NCBI RefSeq assembly: GCF_034424625.1 | Contig: NZ_CP139976.1 | Coordinates: 4,774,001-4,838,000, forward strand | Source: Janthinobacterium lividum | GTDB taxonomy: Bacteria; Pseudomonadota; Gammaproteobacteria; Burkholderiales; Burkholderiaceae_D | Reading direction: 5' to 3' | DNA: 64,000 nt | In this document: positions 44,477 to 56,796 of the stretch, piece after piece | How the letters are laid out: the number at the start of each line of letters is the position of its first letter | Position numbering within the stretch: position 1 is the first letter of the stretch | Made by a program: the position numbers and the translations under genes | The notes under the pieces: model-generated | What the model saw: only the letters and a program-made list of their open reading frames with translations | Databases searched by the model: none | What the model was told of the DNA's origin: nothing

Positions 44477-45700
44477 CTATCGTGTTCCGACTTGGGAGTG
44501 GGTGGAAATCCTATCGTCCTCGCCAGGCTCTTCGTCCTGGTCCGGGGCGGCGCCATCGTGCTGGTCGTACTGACCGTCAAACTGATCTTCCTGCGGTGCT
44601 TCATCGTTCTGGTACAGGTGGGCCGAACCGGGCGCCTTCCTGGCCATCTCGACTATCGCATCGCGCAGCAGGTCGAGCCCGCTGCCCTTCTGCGCACTGA
44701 CGAACACGCGACTGATCGTAGCATATTCGTCGCGCTCCACCGAAGGCTCCAGCCCGGCCGCATCGATCTTGTTCCACACGAGGATTTGCGGAATATGATC
44801 GGCGCCGATCTCTTTCAAGACCAGGTTGACCTGCTCGATCTGCTCCATGCGCACCGGGGACGCGGCGTCGACGACATGCAGCAGCAAATCGGCATGGATG
44901 GTTTCTTCAAGCGTGGCGCGGAATGCGGCCACCAGCTGGTGCGGCAATTCGCGCACGAAGCCGACCGTGTCGGAGATCACCACGTTACCCACTTCCTGGC
45001 CCAGGTAAACCCGGCGCGAGGTGGTGTCGAGGGTGGCGAACAACTGGTCGGCGACATACACGCCGGCCTTGGTCACGGCATTGAACAGGGTCGACTTGCC
45101 GGCATTGGTATAGCCGACCAGGGACACCGAGAATGTGTGATTGCGGCCGCGCGCGCGGCGCTGCGTTTCGCGCTGCTTGTGCAGCTTTTCCAGACGGGCG
45201 CGCAAGGCCTTGACGCGGTCGCCGATCAGCCGGCGGTCGGTCTCGAGCTGCGTCTCGCCGGGACCGCGCAAGCCGATACCGCCCTTCTGCCGCTCAAGGT
45301 GGGTCCAGCCGCGGATCAGGCGCGTGGCCAGATGCTGCAGCTGGGCCAGCTCGACTTGCAGCTTGCCCTCGTGGCTCTTGGCGCGTTGCGCGAAGATGTC
45401 GAGGATCAGGCTGGTACGGTCGAGCACGCGCACATTCAGGCGCTTTTCCAGATTGCGCTGCTGGGCAGGTGAGAGGGCATGATTGAAAATGACGATTTCC
45501 AGGCCATCGTTGACGACGACGTCGCCAATTTCATCGGCCTTGCCGCTGCCGACGAAATACGCGGAATCGGGGCTGGATCGCTTGGCCGTGATGGTGGAAA
45601 TCGGGTCCGCGCCAGCCGAACGCGACAACAGCATGAGTTCCTCCATGCTGGCGGCGAAGTCGCTGTGACCGAAGTCAACCCCGACTAGTGCCGCGCGCAT
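44477..45700 (-). CDS. hflX: GTPase HflX
   Basis: The 407-residue ribosome-associated GTPase splits stalled or heat-damaged 70S ribosomes. The N-terminal HflX domain has the glycine-rich VGSGKADEI region and KGGIGLRGPGETQLETDRR. The G domain carries G1 SLVGYTNAGKSTLFN, DTVGFVRELPH (G3) and WNKIDA (G4). The C-terminus is an acidic, poorly conserved tail. It sits between hfq and hflK as in most proteobacteria. Confidence 0.96.
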   Translation of the reverse strand: MRAALVGVDFGHSDFAASMEELMLLSRSAGADPISTITAKRSSPDSAYFVGSGKADEIGDVVVNDGLEIVIFNHALSPAQQRNLEKRLNVRVLDRTSLILDIFAQRAKSHEGKLQVELAQLQHLATRLIRGWTHLERQKGGIGLRGPGETQLETDRRLIGDRVKALRARLEKLHKQRETQRRARGRNHTFSVSLVGYTNAGKSTLFNAVTKAGVYVADQLFATLDTTSRRVYLGQEVGNVVISDTVGFVRELPHQLVAAFRATLEETIHADLLLHVVDAASPVRMEQIEQVNLVLKEIGADHIPQILVWNKIDAAGLEPSVERDEYATISRVFVSAQKGSGLDLLRDAIVEMARKAPGSAHLYQNDEAPQEDQFDGQYDQHDGAAPDQDEEPGEDDRISTHSQVGTR

Positions 45701-45814
45701 GATGGCATCTGATGAGTTGCGGCGGACGCCGACGCCGATGCAAACGCATCAGCGCCGCTGGCGCGGACGGGGGCGATAGAGGGTGAAAGGCGCTGGGCCG
45801 TCAAGCTCAACGCT

Positions 45815-46051
45815 TTACTCCGCTTCAGATTCAATATTGAGATTGACGGCACGGGCCGGCACCACTGTCGAGATGGCATGCTTGTACACCATCTGTGTCA
45901 CCGTATTGCGCAGCAATACGACATATTGATCGAACGATTCGATATGGCCCTGCAATTTAATGCCATTGACCAGGTAGATCGAGACAGGAACATGCTCTTT
46001 GCGTAATGCATTGAGGAATGGGTCTTGTAACAGTTGCCCTTTGTTGCTCAT
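45815..46051 (-). CDS. hfq: RNA chaperone Hfq
   Basis: The 78-residue Sm-like protein forms a hexamer that pairs small RNAs with mRNAs. Sm1 and Sm2 motifs are intact: [31 protein letters not shown] (in part) and [13 protein letters not shown], including the YKH signature. The short acidic tail is usual for betaproteobacterial Hfq. GGAG lies 5 bases upstream of the ATG. It is first gene of the hfq-hflX-hflK-hflC operon. Confidence 0.98.
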   Translation of the reverse strand: MSNKGQLLQDPFLNALRKEHVPVSIYLVNGIKLQGHIESFDQYVVLLRNTVTQMVYKHAISTVVPARAVNLNIESEAE

Positions 46052-46236
46052 AACAGCTCCGTTGTTTATGTTGTTGTGTAAGAATTGGAGGCGACTCGCT
46101 TGATTTCAAGTGCTCTCACACCTTTCAAAGAAAGAAAGATGCGTCATAGCTACTGTAACCTGTTTTCGCGATCGCTGTCGCGCATGGCGCATTAACACTT
46201 TATTATTCTCGTGCAAAAGCCATTGAATTGGCTGTT

Positions 46237-46261
46237 GGCGCCGCATTATCTCTGCGGCGCC
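46237..46261. terminator. GC-rich hairpin between der and hfq
   Basis: GGCGCCGC (46237-46244) and GCGGCGCC (46254-46261) form a perfect 8-bp stem with a 9-base loop. There is no strong T-run on the minus strand, so it may be a weak or Rho-assisted terminator behind der, or an RNA-end stabiliser. Confidence 0.5.
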
Positions 46262-46292
46262 TTAATATGCACTTAATTCAGCATTTAAATCA

Positions 46293-47639
46293 TTACTTGC
46301 TTGGCGTGCGTGCAAACGGGTTTTTACCCGTGCGCAGTTCGATGCGCAGCGGCGTGCCGACCAACGCAAACGTATCGCGGAAATGTTTTTCCAGATAGCG
46401 TTTGTAAGGATCGCCAACGGCGTCGAGCGCATTGCCGTGAATAACGATCACAGGCGGGTTCATGCCGCCCTGGTGCGCGTAGCGCAACTTCGGACGAATC
46501 GATCCCTTGCGGCGCGGCTCCTGCTTCTCCACGGCCTCGATCAGGGCACGCGTCAGCTTCGGTGTCGACAGGTCGCACATGGCGGCCGCATACGCGGCGT
46601 TGAGCGACTTCATCAGCGGACCGATATTGGTGCCCTTCAGCGCCGAAATGAAATGCATCTGCGCGAACGACAGGAAATCGAGCTTGCGGTCGATATCGAT
46701 CTTGATTTCATCGCGCTCGTGCGATTGCAAGCCATCCCATTTATTCACGGCCACCACCAGCGCGCGGCCCGATTCCAAGATAAAGCCGGCGATATGCGCG
46801 TCCTGTTCCGAGATATCCTGCTGCGCGTCGAGCATCAGCACGACCACGTTGGCTTCGGAAATCGACTGCAGCGTTTTCACCACCGAGAATTTCTCGATCG
46901 CTTCAAACACCTTGCCACGGCGGCGGATACCGGCCGTGTCGATCAAGGTGTATTGCTGGCCATCGCGCTCGAACGGGATTTCGATCGAATCGCGCGTCGT
47001 GCCCGGCATGTCGAAGGCGATCACGCGCTCTTCGCCCAGCAGCGTGTTAATCAGCGTCGACTTGCCCACGTTCGGACGGCCGACGAGGGCGATCTTGATG
47101 CCACGGTCGGTCTTTTCCAGCTCTTCAGGCTCATCCGGACGCTGCGCGAACGCCAGGTCCAGCATCACTTCGACGAGGTCGTTGACGCCGTCGCCGTGCG
47201 CCGACGAGATCGCATACGGATCGCCCATGCCCAATTCATAGAATTCGGACACGACGGCCGTGTAGCGCATGCCTTCGCTTTTGTTAACCACCAGCAAGAC
47301 CGGGCGGCCGCTCTTGCGCAGGAAGTCAACGATGGTCTTGTCATGCGGGGTCAGGCCCTGACGGCCGTCCACGATGAACACCACCACGTCGGCCTCGGCC
47401 ACGGCCTGCTTGGTCTGCAGTGCCATCTGGTGCATGATGCCTTCCTTGGCGACGGGTTCGAAACCACCCGTATCGATGACCAGGAAGGGACGTTCGCCGA
47501 CACGGCCTTCGCCATAGTGACGATCGCGCGTCAACCCAGGCAAATCCGCCACCAGCGCATCGCGCGAGCGGGTCAGACGATTGAATAAAGTCGATTTCCC
47601 AACATTGGGTCGACCTACTAGTGCAATTACCGGCTTCAT
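46293..47639 (-). CDS. der: Ribosome biogenesis GTPase Der (EngA)
   Basis: The 448-residue protein has tandem G domains: the first with [20 protein letters not shown] and NKSEG, the second with [25 protein letters not shown] and NKWD. A C-terminal KH-like domain ([13 protein letters not shown]) follows. Der is essential for 50S subunit maturation. The gene follows bamB by 4 bases, a syntenic pair in proteobacteria. Confidence 0.97.
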   Translation of the reverse strand: MKPVIALVGRPNVGKSTLFNRLTRSRDALVADLPGLTRDRHYGEGRVGERPFLVIDTGGFEPVAKEGIMHQMALQTKQAVAEADVVVFIVDGRQGLTPHDKTIVDFLRKSGRPVLLVVNKSEGMRYTAVVSEFYELGMGDPYAISSAHGDGVNDLVEVMLDLAFAQRPDEPEELEKTDRGIKIALVGRPNVGKSTLINTLLGEERVIAFDMPGTTRDSIEIPFERDGQQYTLIDTAGIRRRGKVFEAIEKFSVVKTLQSISEANVVVLMLDAQQDISEQDAHIAGFILESGRALVVAVNKWDGLQSHERDEIKIDIDRKLDFLSFAQMHFISALKGTNIGPLMKSLNAAYAAAMCDLSTPKLTRALIEAVEKQEPRRKGSIRPKLRYAHQGGMNPPVIVIHGNALDAVGDPYKRYLEKHFRDTFALVGTPLRIELRTGKNPFARTPSK

Positions 47640-47643
47640 TGTA

Positions 47644-48789
47644 TTACTCGACCGCGAGAGCGGTCACTGTCCCTGATTGGGTTTGAAAAATCAAATTCGA
47701 ACCGGCAACAACGGGAGCCGAAACAATCGGGCTACCGTCGGTGCTGACACGACCTATTAATGCGCCATCTTCCCGTGACAGGAAGTGGATGTAACCTTGA
47801 TAGTCACCGACGGCAACGCTGCGGCCGTAGGAGGCCGGCGTCGACAGGCGGCGGCGCGCCAGCGCCTCATTCTTCCAGGCGCTCTGGCCGCCTTCGCGGC
47901 TGAACGCCACGACGGCGCCCTGGGCATCGGCAACAAACACGAAACGCTGGTCGACGGCCACGCCCACATCGGACGAGATCGGCTTGGTCCAGCGCGGCAC
48001 GCCCGTGGCGGCATCGAAGCAGCCCGCCTTGCCCTGGTACGTGACGGCGCACACTTCGCCTTCGAATACCACCGGTGCGCCGGCGATATCGGAAACGCGC
48101 TCCAGTTCGGTGGCGCCGCGCGGTTCGCTGACGACGATCTCCCAGCGTACCACACCGGTGGCCGCCGTCAGAGCCAGCAGCTTGCCGCCTGGCTGGGCCA
48201 CGTAGATGTTCGCGCCGCCCAGCACCATGCCCGGCGCATTGCGCAAGGTCAAGGCCGGCGTGGCGCGCTGCACCGTCCACTTGCGTTCGCCCGTCTTGGC
48301 GTCGAAACCGACGATGCGGTTGTCCACGCTGCGCACCACCACCACGCCCTGCCCTACGACGGGCGCCGTCAAGACTTCGCTGGACGCCTGCGCCTTCCAC
48401 AGCTGCTTGCCGTCGGCATCGAACGCCAGCACGGCGCCCTTGGCAGCGCCCACGGCCACCAGCGTGCCATCGCTGCCGGCGCTGGACGTGATGTCGCTGC
48501 CGGCCTTGACGCGCCACGTCTCACGGCCGCTGGCCGCGTCCAGGCGCGCCAGCGCGCCATCGGCGCTGACCACGTACAGGCTGTTGCCGGCCAGCGCAGG
48601 CGTGAAGGCGTAGACGCCGGCCTTGCCGATCGAATACTTCCAGGCGTCGCGCACGGCGATGCTCGATTTTAACTCGACCAGCTTGGCCGGTTCGACTTTC
48701 GGATCTTTCGAGGCGAACGGGTTCCAGGACGAGCAACCGGCCATCAGGGCCAACAGACTTGCAGCTACCAGCTTTTCAGTGACACGCAT
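47644..48789 (-). CDS. bamB: Outer membrane assembly lipoprotein BamB
   Basis: The 381-residue beta-propeller lipoprotein of the BAM complex supports insertion of outer-membrane proteins. The signal peptide ends at the lipobox LMAGC (Cys at about 18). Eight PQQ-like blades follow, e.g. [40 protein letters not shown] and [17 protein letters not shown]. The ATG at 48789 directly gives the lipoprotein signal [15 protein letters not shown]; upstream in-frame starts would bury it. Confidence 0.95.
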   Translation of the reverse strand: MRVTEKLVAASLLALMAGCSSWNPFASKDPKVEPAKLVELKSSIAVRDAWKYSIGKAGVYAFTPALAGNSLYVVSADGALARLDAASGRETWRVKAGSDITSSAGSDGTLVAVGAAKGAVLAFDADGKQLWKAQASSEVLTAPVVGQGVVVVRSVDNRIVGFDAKTGERKWTVQRATPALTLRNAPGMVLGGANIYVAQPGGKLLALTAATGVVRWEIVVSEPRGATELERVSDIAGAPVVFEGEVCAVTYQGKAGCFDAATGVPRWTKPISSDVGVAVDQRFVFVADAQGAVVAFSREGGQSAWKNEALARRRLSTPASYGRSVAVGDYQGYIHFLSREDGALIGRVSTDGSPIVSAPVVAGSNLIFQTQSGTVTALAVE

Positions 48790-48874
48790 AAGTGTTATCC
48801 AACCTTTTTCTTGTACTTGTAAGGGCGAGGCAGGCGGCGCACAACGCCGCCCGGCCACGCCGTCAGTGTTCCTG

Positions 48875-49543
48875 TCAGGCGGCAGCCTTGTCAGCCTTGG
48901 CCTTGTCTTCCGGTACCGTACCGCCAATCGCTTCCAGCTTGACCTGGATCAATTGACGGCCTGGGTTGTTCTTGTCCGTCGCGGCCAGTGCGGCCAGGTA
49001 AGCCGTGCGTGCCTCGGCCAGCTTGTTTTGCGCCACCAGGATGTCGCCCTTGCGGTCGGCCACGGCGCCGGCAAATTGCGCCACGGAAGCCGTCGCCAGT
49101 ACTTTCAGCGCTTCATCGTAGGCTTTTTCATCCAGCAGGACGCCGGCCAGGCGCAGCTTGGCGATCGCCTTGTACTCTTCCGTGCCGTGCTCGGCAACCC
49201 ATTGCAGCTGGGTCTTGGCCGTTTTCAGGTCATTCGCGTCAAACGCCACCTTGGCCGCGGCCAGGGCGCTCATCTGCGCATACGCCGTGCCGCTGAAACG
49301 CGATTGCATGTCGCCAGCCGCGCGCATCACCTTGGCGGTGTCCTTGGCGGCGATGGCGTTTTGCAGTTCGTCGTACAGTTGGCCCGCTTGCGCAGCCTGC
49401 GTGCGCTGGTAGTACTGCCAGCCAGCCCAGCCGCTGTAGCCTGCCAGCGCCACGATCAGGACCCAGGAGGTCAGATTGCCATTGCGCTGCCACCAGGCCT
49501 TGAGGGTTGCCAGTTGTTCTTGTTCTTCGTGATCGTATGCCAT
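48875..49543 (-). CDS. yfgM: YfgM-type tetratricopeptide protein, ancillary SecYEG/periplasmic chaperone partner
   Basis: The 222-residue protein begins MAYDHEEQEQLATLKAWWQRNG, has one membrane helix (WVLIVALAGYSGWAGWQYY, about 27-45) and then TPR-like helices in the periplasm. YfgM of E. coli associates with PpiD at the Sec translocon. The position between hisS and bamB is the same as in E. coli and supports the call. Confidence 0.92.
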   Translation of the reverse strand: MAYDHEEQEQLATLKAWWQRNGNLTSWVLIVALAGYSGWAGWQYYQRTQAAQAGQLYDELQNAIAAKDTAKVMRAAGDMQSRFSGTAYAQMSALAAAKVAFDANDLKTAKTQLQWVAEHGTEEYKAIAKLRLAGVLLDEKAYDEALKVLATASVAQFAGAVADRKGDILVAQNKLAEARTAYLAALAATDKNNPGRQLIQVKLEAIGGTVPEDKAKADKAAA

Positions 49544-49597
49544 GGGTCGTCAGTTTTAATGAGTAGTTGATCGAGGGTAGTACGGTCTTGCAGCAAA

Positions 49598-50959
49598 TCA
49601 ATGGTGGTGATGCACGTGGCCGCCAGGACCGTGGTCATGGCCGCAATCGTGGTCGCCGATGATCTGGTCCACCACGTAGTCGACGACATCGTCGAACGGC
49701 ACCGTGTTCTGCTGCGCGCCGGCATCGGCTTCGCGCATGGCTTTCACCGTAGCAACGTTATTGGCGATTTCATCGTCGCCCATGATCACGGCAAACGCCG
49801 CGCCGCTGGCGTCGGCCTTTTTCATTTGCGTCTTGAAGCTGCCGCCGCCGTTGCTCGCTGCGCAATGTAGCACAACGTCCAGGCCCGCATCGCGAATCCG
49901 CTCGGCCAGCACGAAGGCTTGCAAGCCTGCCTGCTCGCCCTGGTGCACCAGGTAGACGTCGCACTGGGCTGGCTGCTCGGGCTCGGCCGCATCTTTCATC
50001 AGCAATACCAGGCGTTCGACGCCCATGCCGAAACCGACGGCGGGCGTCGATTTACCGCCGAACATTTCCACCATGCCGTCATAGCGGCCACCGGCGCAGA
50101 CCGTGCCTTGCGCGCCCAGCTTGTCGCTGACCCACTCGAACACCGTGCGGTTGTAGTAATCGAGGCCGCGCACCAGGCGTGGATTGATGGTGAACGGGAT
50201 ATTGTTGTGGTTCAATATCTTCTGCACGCCGTGGAAGTGGGCCAACGATTCCTCGCCCAGGTAGTCCAGCAGCTTCGGCGCGCCATTGACCAGGTCCTGC
50301 ATCGCAGGGTTCTTGGTGTCGAGGATGCGCAGCGGATTGCTGTGCAGGCGGCGCTTGGCTTCTTCGTCGAGCAGCTCGCTGTGGCTTTCCAGGTAGGCGA
50401 TCAGGTCGGCGCGGTGGCGCAGGCGCTCGGCCGCGTCGCCGATCGAGTTCAGTTCCAGGCGGATGCCTTCCAGGCCCAGGTCATCCCACAGGCGGCGCGA
50501 CAGCATGATGATCTCGGCGTCGATATCCGGGCCCGTGAAGCCGATGGCTTCCACGCCGAACTGATGGAACTGGCGGTAGCGGCCTTTTTGCGGGCGCTCG
50601 TGGCGGAACATCTGGCCCTTGTACCACAGGCGTTTCGGGCCTTCGTAGACGAGGTTGTGCTCGACCACGGCGCGCACCACGCCGGCCGTGCCTTCAGGAC
50701 GCAGGGTCAGGTTGTCGCCGTTCATCGAATCGGTGAACGAATACATTTCCTTTTCCACGATATCGGTCACGGCGCCGATGGCGCGCGCGAACAATTTCGT
50801 TTCTTCCACGATCGGCGTGCGGATTTGCTGGAAGCCATAGCTTTGCAGCACGGATTGCGCCGTGTTTTCAAACAATTCCCACAGCGGGGCATCGGCTGGC
50901 AGGACATCGTTCATGCCCTTCACGCCTGTAATTTTTTCTGCTTTTTTATTTTCGGACAT
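49598..50959 (-). CDS. hisS: Histidyl-tRNA synthetase with a histidine-rich C-terminal tail
   Basis: The 453-residue class II synthetase charges tRNA-His. Motif 2 ([29 protein letters not shown] region), the histidine-specific [14 protein letters not shown] and motif 3 ([10 protein letters not shown]) are intact, followed by the anticodon-binding domain. Unusually the protein ends [19 protein letters not shown], with eight His in 19 residues. Such a tail is not part of the normal HisRS fold; it could bind metal, or slow translation when His-tRNA is scarce. The gene sits in the conserved ispG-hisS-yfgM-bamB-der order. Confidence 0.97.
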   Translation of the reverse strand: MSENKKAEKITGVKGMNDVLPADAPLWELFENTAQSVLQSYGFQQIRTPIVEETKLFARAIGAVTDIVEKEMYSFTDSMNGDNLTLRPEGTAGVVRAVVEHNLVYEGPKRLWYKGQMFRHERPQKGRYRQFHQFGVEAIGFTGPDIDAEIIMLSRRLWDDLGLEGIRLELNSIGDAAERLRHRADLIAYLESHSELLDEEAKRRLHSNPLRILDTKNPAMQDLVNGAPKLLDYLGEESLAHFHGVQKILNHNNIPFTINPRLVRGLDYYNRTVFEWVSDKLGAQGTVCAGGRYDGMVEMFGGKSTPAVGFGMGVERLVLLMKDAAEPEQPAQCDVYLVHQGEQAGLQAFVLAERIRDAGLDVVLHCAASNGGGSFKTQMKKADASGAAFAVIMGDDEIANNVATVKAMREADAGAQQNTVPFDDVVDYVVDQIIGDHDCGHDHGPGGHVHHHH

Positions 50960-51028
50960 AGTGTTCTTCTTTGCTTTAACTTGATTGTCGGATGACGCGC
51001 GTAGCGCTAATCCGACCTACCCGACCGA

Positions 51029-52303
<1,275 letters not shown>

Positions 52304-52341
52304 AATATTATCTTCTGAGTTTGCTTGAACGGTTACTGCAA

Positions 52342-53331
52342 TTATTTGATGCTGACACGGGAAATCGTGCCGCCGGCAACGGTCGGCAGATCCAGCTTGG
52401 CGCCGCGCAAGGTTGCCTGCACGACACCAGGCTTACCGACCACCAGGGTGGCCGGGCCCGTGATATCGAACGTTTCCGTGCTGCCCGCCTTGACCATGCG
52501 CGAAATCAGCGGCGTGCTGCCGGGGCGGCGGATTTCCACCCAGGAATCCTGCTCGACCTTCAGCACCAGCGCATTCGCGCCCACGGCAGCTGCAGCCGCG
52601 GGCGGCGTGACGGCAGGCGTCGCCGCTGGAGCGGTCGCGGCGGCTGGCGGCACTACGGCAGCGGCCGGCGCCGAAGCGACGGCGGCCGGTGCGCCCGTCT
52701 GCGTATCGTTGCCTGGCGGCGGCACGGAAATCAGGGGCACGGACGGCGACTGCACGGGCGTCAAGTCCTGGCCCGGCTTGATCAGGGTCGTTTCCACGGG
52801 GCCCACTTCCGCATGCGCCGTTTCTTTCCCGGCCTGCGAGGACAGCAGGCTGGCCGGCACATAACCGAGTTTATACGCGCCAAAGGCGGCCGCCACGACG
52901 ACAGCCACGGCGCCGGCGATCCAGAGGGGAGTCTGGTTCGACGAGCGCTGCGTCATCGACGGGAAGCGCGATTCGGAAAACGTGGCGGAAATTTCACGCC
53001 GCACGGGCGCGGCCGGGTCCTGCTGCGCCGGCGCCGGATGGACTTCGATCATGGCCACCAGCGGCGCCGCGTCGAGACGCACCACCTTGGCGTAGGCGCG
53101 CACGAAACCGCGCACCACGGCCAGATTCGGCAAAGCCGCCATGTCGCCCTCTTCCAGCGCGATCACCTGGCGCGGCGCCAGCTTGAGCTGGTCGGCCACC
53201 TGCTCCACCGGCCAGCCCAGCGCTTCGCGCTGCGCTTTCAACTGTGCGCCTGCCAACGCAAGATTGCCCTGGGGCTGCTGCTGAGGCGTTTCTGCCCACT
53301 CTGAATTCATTGGTATCCCTGTCTCACTCAT
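52342..53331 (-). CDS. rodZ: RodZ-like helix-turn-helix membrane protein
   Basis: The 329-residue protein has an N-terminal HTH ([20 protein letters not shown], then [31 protein letters not shown] in part), one membrane helix ([20 protein letters not shown]), a Pro/Ala-rich linker and a C-terminal DUF4115 beta domain. This is the layout of the cytoskeletal protein RodZ, which links MreB to the wall-elongation machinery. The start may be 53331 (overlaps the pilW stop by 8 bases) or 53310, which has a better-placed AGGG. Confidence 0.9.
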   Translation of the reverse strand: MSETGIPMNSEWAETPQQQPQGNLALAGAQLKAQREALGWPVEQVADQLKLAPRQVIALEEGDMAALPNLAVVRGFVRAYAKVVRLDAAPLVAMIEVHPAPAQQDPAAPVRREISATFSESRFPSMTQRSSNQTPLWIAGAVAVVVAAAFGAYKLGYVPASLLSSQAGKETAHAEVGPVETTLIKPGQDLTPVQSPSVPLISVPPPGNDTQTGAPAAVASAPAAAVVPPAAATAPAATPAVTPPAAAAAVGANALVLKVEQDSWVEIRRPGSTPLISRMVKAGSTETFDITGPATLVVGKPGVVQATLRGAKLDLPTVAGGTISRVSIK

Positions 53332-54112
53332 CAAACGCCCCATTTTGATAAGCAGCATATTCGGGGGAGCCGGAATGGTGGTTGCGCAACAGCGCCCCCA
53401 GGCCAGCTTCCGCACCCGCATCCCCGAGCTTATGCTGCACCTTGATCCCGAGCCACAGCACATCGGCCGTCTGGCCCTCCATTGTCGCTACTTTACCGAG
53501 CCGCTCAAGGTAATGAGCCGCTTGCCGGTAGTCTTGCTGTTGGTAATACACGCGCACCAGGCCGGCATAGGTAATTGCCGCGCCAGGTGCGATGCGCTCC
53601 GCCTTGAGCCAGTAGCCGGCGGCGCGCGGGTAATCTTTCATGACCAGGCTGCACGCCGCCGCATTATGCAGCGCCAGTTCAGGCGTGCCATAGGCGACAT
53701 CTTGCAATGCGGCATCAAAATACGCCAACGACTGCGCCGCGCGCCCGGTCTGGCACAGAAACAGGCCATAATTATTGCTCAACTCGGGATTGTGGGGCGC
53801 AAGGCGCAATGCGTAAAGAAAATCTTTTTCAGCAGCCACGGGTTGGCGCATAGCAGCAAAAATCAGGGCGCGCATGCCGCGCACCTGGGCGTTGCCCGGC
53901 ACCAGCTGCACCGCCTGCTCCGCTTCCGCCAACGCCACCACAAACTGGTCTTGCATATAATAGGCGCTGGCCAACTGCAAGCGCAAGGCGGCGCGCTGCT
54001 CGACAGATGCAGCCTGCTCCTTGTCTGCGGTGGAAGCACAGCCGGCCAGCAGCACGCCCAGGCTGACAACAGCCACGGCAAGTACGCCAGGATAAGCCAT
54101 GCTTCCCCGCAT
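53324..54112 (-). CDS. pilW: Type IV pilus biogenesis/stability lipoprotein PilW (PilF)
   Basis: The 262-residue protein has a lipoprotein signal ending in LLAGC and six or so tetratricopeptide repeats (e.g. LASAYYMQDQFVVALAEAEQAV, NPELSNNYGLFLCQTGRAAQSL in part). PilW/PilF is the pilotin that localises and multimerises the PilQ secretin. It overlaps the rlmN stop (TGATG) and its end overlaps rodZ, as in the conserved rlmN-pilW-rodZ-ispG operon. Confidence 0.93.
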   Translation of the reverse strand: MRGSMAYPGVLAVAVVSLGVLLAGCASTADKEQAASVEQRAALRLQLASAYYMQDQFVVALAEAEQAVQLVPGNAQVRGMRALIFAAMRQPVAAEKDFLYALRLAPHNPELSNNYGLFLCQTGRAAQSLAYFDAALQDVAYGTPELALHNAAACSLVMKDYPRAAGYWLKAERIAPGAAITYAGLVRVYYQQQDYRQAAHYLERLGKVATMEGQTADVLWLGIKVQHKLGDAGAEAGLGALLRNHHSGSPEYAAYQNGAFDE

Positions 54113-55287
54113 CAGGAGCGGATCTCCACGATCTTGCCGAAATTGGCGCCAAATTTTTGTTGATACTCAGTCATCTTTTCCATGCGCTCCTGCACCCGGG
54201 TGCGGTCCTTGACTTCGCCGGCCAGCTGGCCGCAGGCCGCATCGATATCGTCGCCGCGCGTCTTGCGCACGGTGGTGATGATGCCGCCATCCATGAGCAC
54301 CTGGGCAAACGCCTTGATGCGCGGGTTTTTCGAGCGGAACAGGCCCGACTCGGGGAAAGGATTGAACGGGATCAGGTTGAACTTGCAGTTCACGCCGAAC
54401 TCGCGGTCTTGCACCAGCGCCAGCAGTTCGCGCGCATGCTCGTCGCTGTCGTTGACGCCGTCCAGCATGCAGTACTCGAAGGTGATGAAGTCGCGCGGGG
54501 CAAATTCCAGGTAGCGCTTGCAGGCCGCCATCAATTCCTTCAGCGGGTATTTCTTGTTCAGTGGAATCAGCCCGTCGCGCAAGGCGTCGTTCGAGGCGTG
54601 CAGCGAGACGGCCAGGGCCACCGGCACTTCCTGCGACAGCTTGTCCATCATCGGCACCACGCCCGACGTCGACAGGGTCACGCGGCGGCGCGACAGGCCG
54701 TAGGCGTTGTCGTCAAGCATCAATTTCAGGGCAGTGACGGTCGGCTCAAAGTTCAGCAGGGGCTCGCCCATGCCCATCATCACCACGTTGGTGATCTGGC
54801 GCTCGCCTTTCGGGCCCGGTTCGATGCCCTTGGTGCGGCGCAATTCGAATTCCGCCATCCACAGCTGGCCGATGATTTCGCCCACGGACAGGTTGCGGTT
54901 GAAGCCTTGCTTGCCCGTCGAGCAGAAACGGCAGTTCACGGCGCAGCCGGCCTGGGTCGAGATGCACAGGGTGCCGCGGTTTTCTTCCGGAATGAACACG
55001 GTTTCCACGGCATTGCCATTGCCCACGTCGACCAGCCACTTGCGCGTGCCATCCGTCGACGTGTGGTCGCTGATGATGGCCGGGGCGCGCACTTCGGCGC
55101 GCGTGGCCAGCTTGTCGCGCAGCGACTTGGCCAGGTCCGTCATGGCGTCGAAATCGGAAGCGCCGAACTGATGTATCCAACGTTGCAATTGTTTCGCACG
55201 AAACGGTTTCTCTCCCAACTCGGCGCAGTAGGCGATGAGTTGCGCGGGATCGAGGTCCAGCAAGTTGGTGAGGGTCGTCGTATTCAT
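54112..55287 (-). CDS. rlmN: Dual-specificity 23S rRNA/tRNA adenine-C2 methyltransferase RlmN
   Basis: The 391-residue radical-SAM enzyme methylates A2503 of 23S rRNA and A37 of certain tRNAs. The cluster motif [20 protein letters not shown] and the mechanism Cys region near the C-terminus ([15 protein letters not shown]) are present, as are [11 protein letters not shown] and VALAVSLHA. It heads the block that continues into pilW with a one-base overlap. Confidence 0.97.
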   Translation of the reverse strand: MNTTTLTNLLDLDPAQLIAYCAELGEKPFRAKQLQRWIHQFGASDFDAMTDLAKSLRDKLATRAEVRAPAIISDHTSTDGTRKWLVDVGNGNAVETVFIPEENRGTLCISTQAGCAVNCRFCSTGKQGFNRNLSVGEIIGQLWMAEFELRRTKGIEPGPKGERQITNVVMMGMGEPLLNFEPTVTALKLMLDDNAYGLSRRRVTLSTSGVVPMMDKLSQEVPVALAVSLHASNDALRDGLIPLNKKYPLKELMAACKRYLEFAPRDFITFEYCMLDGVNDSDEHARELLALVQDREFGVNCKFNLIPFNPFPESGLFRSKNPRIKAFAQVLMDGGIITTVRKTRGDDIDAACGQLAGEVKDRTRVQERMEKMTEYQQKFGANFGKIVEIRS

Positions 55288-55412
55288 GATCTTGTCTATT
55301 CTAAAAATCCGTCCCCGCGCGCATCCGGAGCGAAAACTCCACAGCGCAGCGGGAACAGGGGGTGATAAGTTATTTCACAGATAACGCCAGGAAATAACGT
55401 TATCTAAGGCAA

Positions 55413-55829
55413 TTAAGCCTTCAGTTCTGGGAAGAAGTAAGCGATTTCCACTTTAGCAGCTTCGACAGCGTCGGAACCGTGTACGGCGTTAGCGTCGATC
55501 GAATCGGCGAAATCGGCGCGGATCGTGCCTTTTTCTGCTTTCTTCGGATCGGTCGCGCCCATCAGGTCACGGTGGGCCAGAACGGCGTTTTCGCCTTCCA
55601 GGGCTTGGATCATGACTGGACCGGAAACCATGAAGTCGACCAGATCCTTGAAGAAGCCGCGTTCTTTGTGCGCTGCGTAGAAGCCTTCAGCTTGTTCGCG
55701 CGACAGTTGGGTCATGCGTGCTGCAACGATTTTCAGGCCAGCGTTTTCAAAACGGGAGTAGATTTGACCGATTACGTTTTTTGCAACTGCGTCTGGTTTG
55801 ATGATCGACAGGGTGCGTTCGATTGCCAT
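55413..55829 (-). CDS. ndk: Nucleoside diphosphate kinase
   Basis: Ndk balances nucleoside triphosphate pools by phosphate transfer through a catalytic His. The 138-residue protein shows [15 protein letters not shown] and the active-site [12 protein letters not shown] with the phospho-His in NAVHGSD. Length is normal. It is separated from rlmN by 125 bases that contain an 8-bp inverted repeat (AGATAACG/CGTTATCT) without a clear T-run. Confidence 0.97.
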   Translation of the reverse strand: MAIERTLSIIKPDAVAKNVIGQIYSRFENAGLKIVAARMTQLSREQAEGFYAAHKERGFFKDLVDFMVSGPVMIQALEGENAVLAHRDLMGATDPKKAEKGTIRADFADSIDANAVHGSDAVEAAKVEIAYFFPELKA

Positions 55830-56050
55830 GTGTGAAAACTCCAATAAAAAGTAAGGTTTAAAACGGTAAATTGATAACTCAATCAACCTTTGATTTTACC
55901 ATACTCCACCCCATATCACCCAGACAGGCAGGGGGCATCTTGCCGCCCTGCCCCCGTTTAATGAAATCTTAAGCTGCTTTTTTGGCAAATTCCGGCCCTC
56001 ATGCTATCCTTGGGTAAAGCAGTAATTTGAATTGACAACACGGAGGCACT

Positions 56051-56737
56051 ATGAATCAGAACATGCAACGCACCTTTGACCTGTCGGGGGGCATGCAGCA
56101 AGTCCGCCATCAGGTCTTGCGCAACACTTACTGGCTGCTGGCGCTGTCCATGATCCCGACCGTGCTGGGCGCCTTCATCGGCGTGCAAATGCATTTGCCG
56201 ATGCTGACCGGCGGCATGGGTTTCATCATCTTCATGGCCGTCGCTTTCGGCTTCATGTACGCGATTGAGAAGACCAAGAACTCGGGCCTCGGCGTCGCCG
56301 TCCTGCTCGGCTTTACCTTCTTCATGGGCCTGATGCTCACGCCTATCCTGACGCGCACGCTCGGCTACTCGAATGGCGGCATGCTGATCATGACGGCATT
56401 CGGCGGCACGGCCACCATCCTGGCCGTGATGGCGACGATCGCCACGGTCTCGAAGCGCGACTTCTCGGCCATGGGCAAATGGCTGTTCGCCGGCGTGATC
56501 GTGCTGATCCTGGCATCGGTAGCGAACATTTTCCTGGGCCTGTCGGCACTGTCGATCGTGATCTCCATGGTCGCCATCGCCATCTTCTCGGCCTACATCC
56601 TGTATGACGTGCAGCAAATCATCAACGGCGGCGAGACCAACTACATCTCGGCCACCCTGCGCATCTACCTGGACGTGTACAACATCTTCACCAGCCTGCT
56701 CTCTTTGCTGGGCTTCGCTGGCGGCAGCCGCGACTAA
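56051..56737 (+). CDS. Bax inhibitor-1 / YccA family membrane protein
   Basis: The 228-residue protein has seven predicted helices and BI-1 hallmarks: NTYWLLALSMIPTVLGAFIG, NSGLGVAVLLGFTFFMGLML, and the C-terminal AIFSAYILYDVQQIINGGETNYI with the conserved Asp. YccA of E. coli interacts with FtsH and SecY; others are Ca2+ leak channels. Either role is possible. The ATG follows GGAGG at 5 bases, and a terminator follows the stop. Confidence 0.92.
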   Translation: MNQNMQRTFDLSGGMQQVRHQVLRNTYWLLALSMIPTVLGAFIGVQMHLPMLTGGMGFIIFMAVAFGFMYAIEKTKNSGLGVAVLLGFTFFMGLMLTPILTRTLGYSNGGMLIMTAFGGTATILAVMATIATVSKRDFSAMGKWLFAGVIVLILASVANIFLGLSALSIVISMVAIAIFSAYILYDVQQIINGGETNYISATLRIYLDVYNIFTSLLSLLGFAGGSRD

Positions 56738-56756
56738 GCGCTAACGCACGAAAATA

Positions 56757-56783
56757 AAAGCCGACCCTCGGGTCGGCTTTTTT
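56757..56783. terminator. Terminator between the BI-1 gene and the convergent LysR gene
   Basis: GCCGACCC (56760-56767) and GGGTCGGC (56770-56777) form an 8-bp stem flanked by A- and T-runs, so it can serve both converging genes. Confidence 0.9.
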
Positions 56784-56796
56784 ACGTCTGTCGCAC

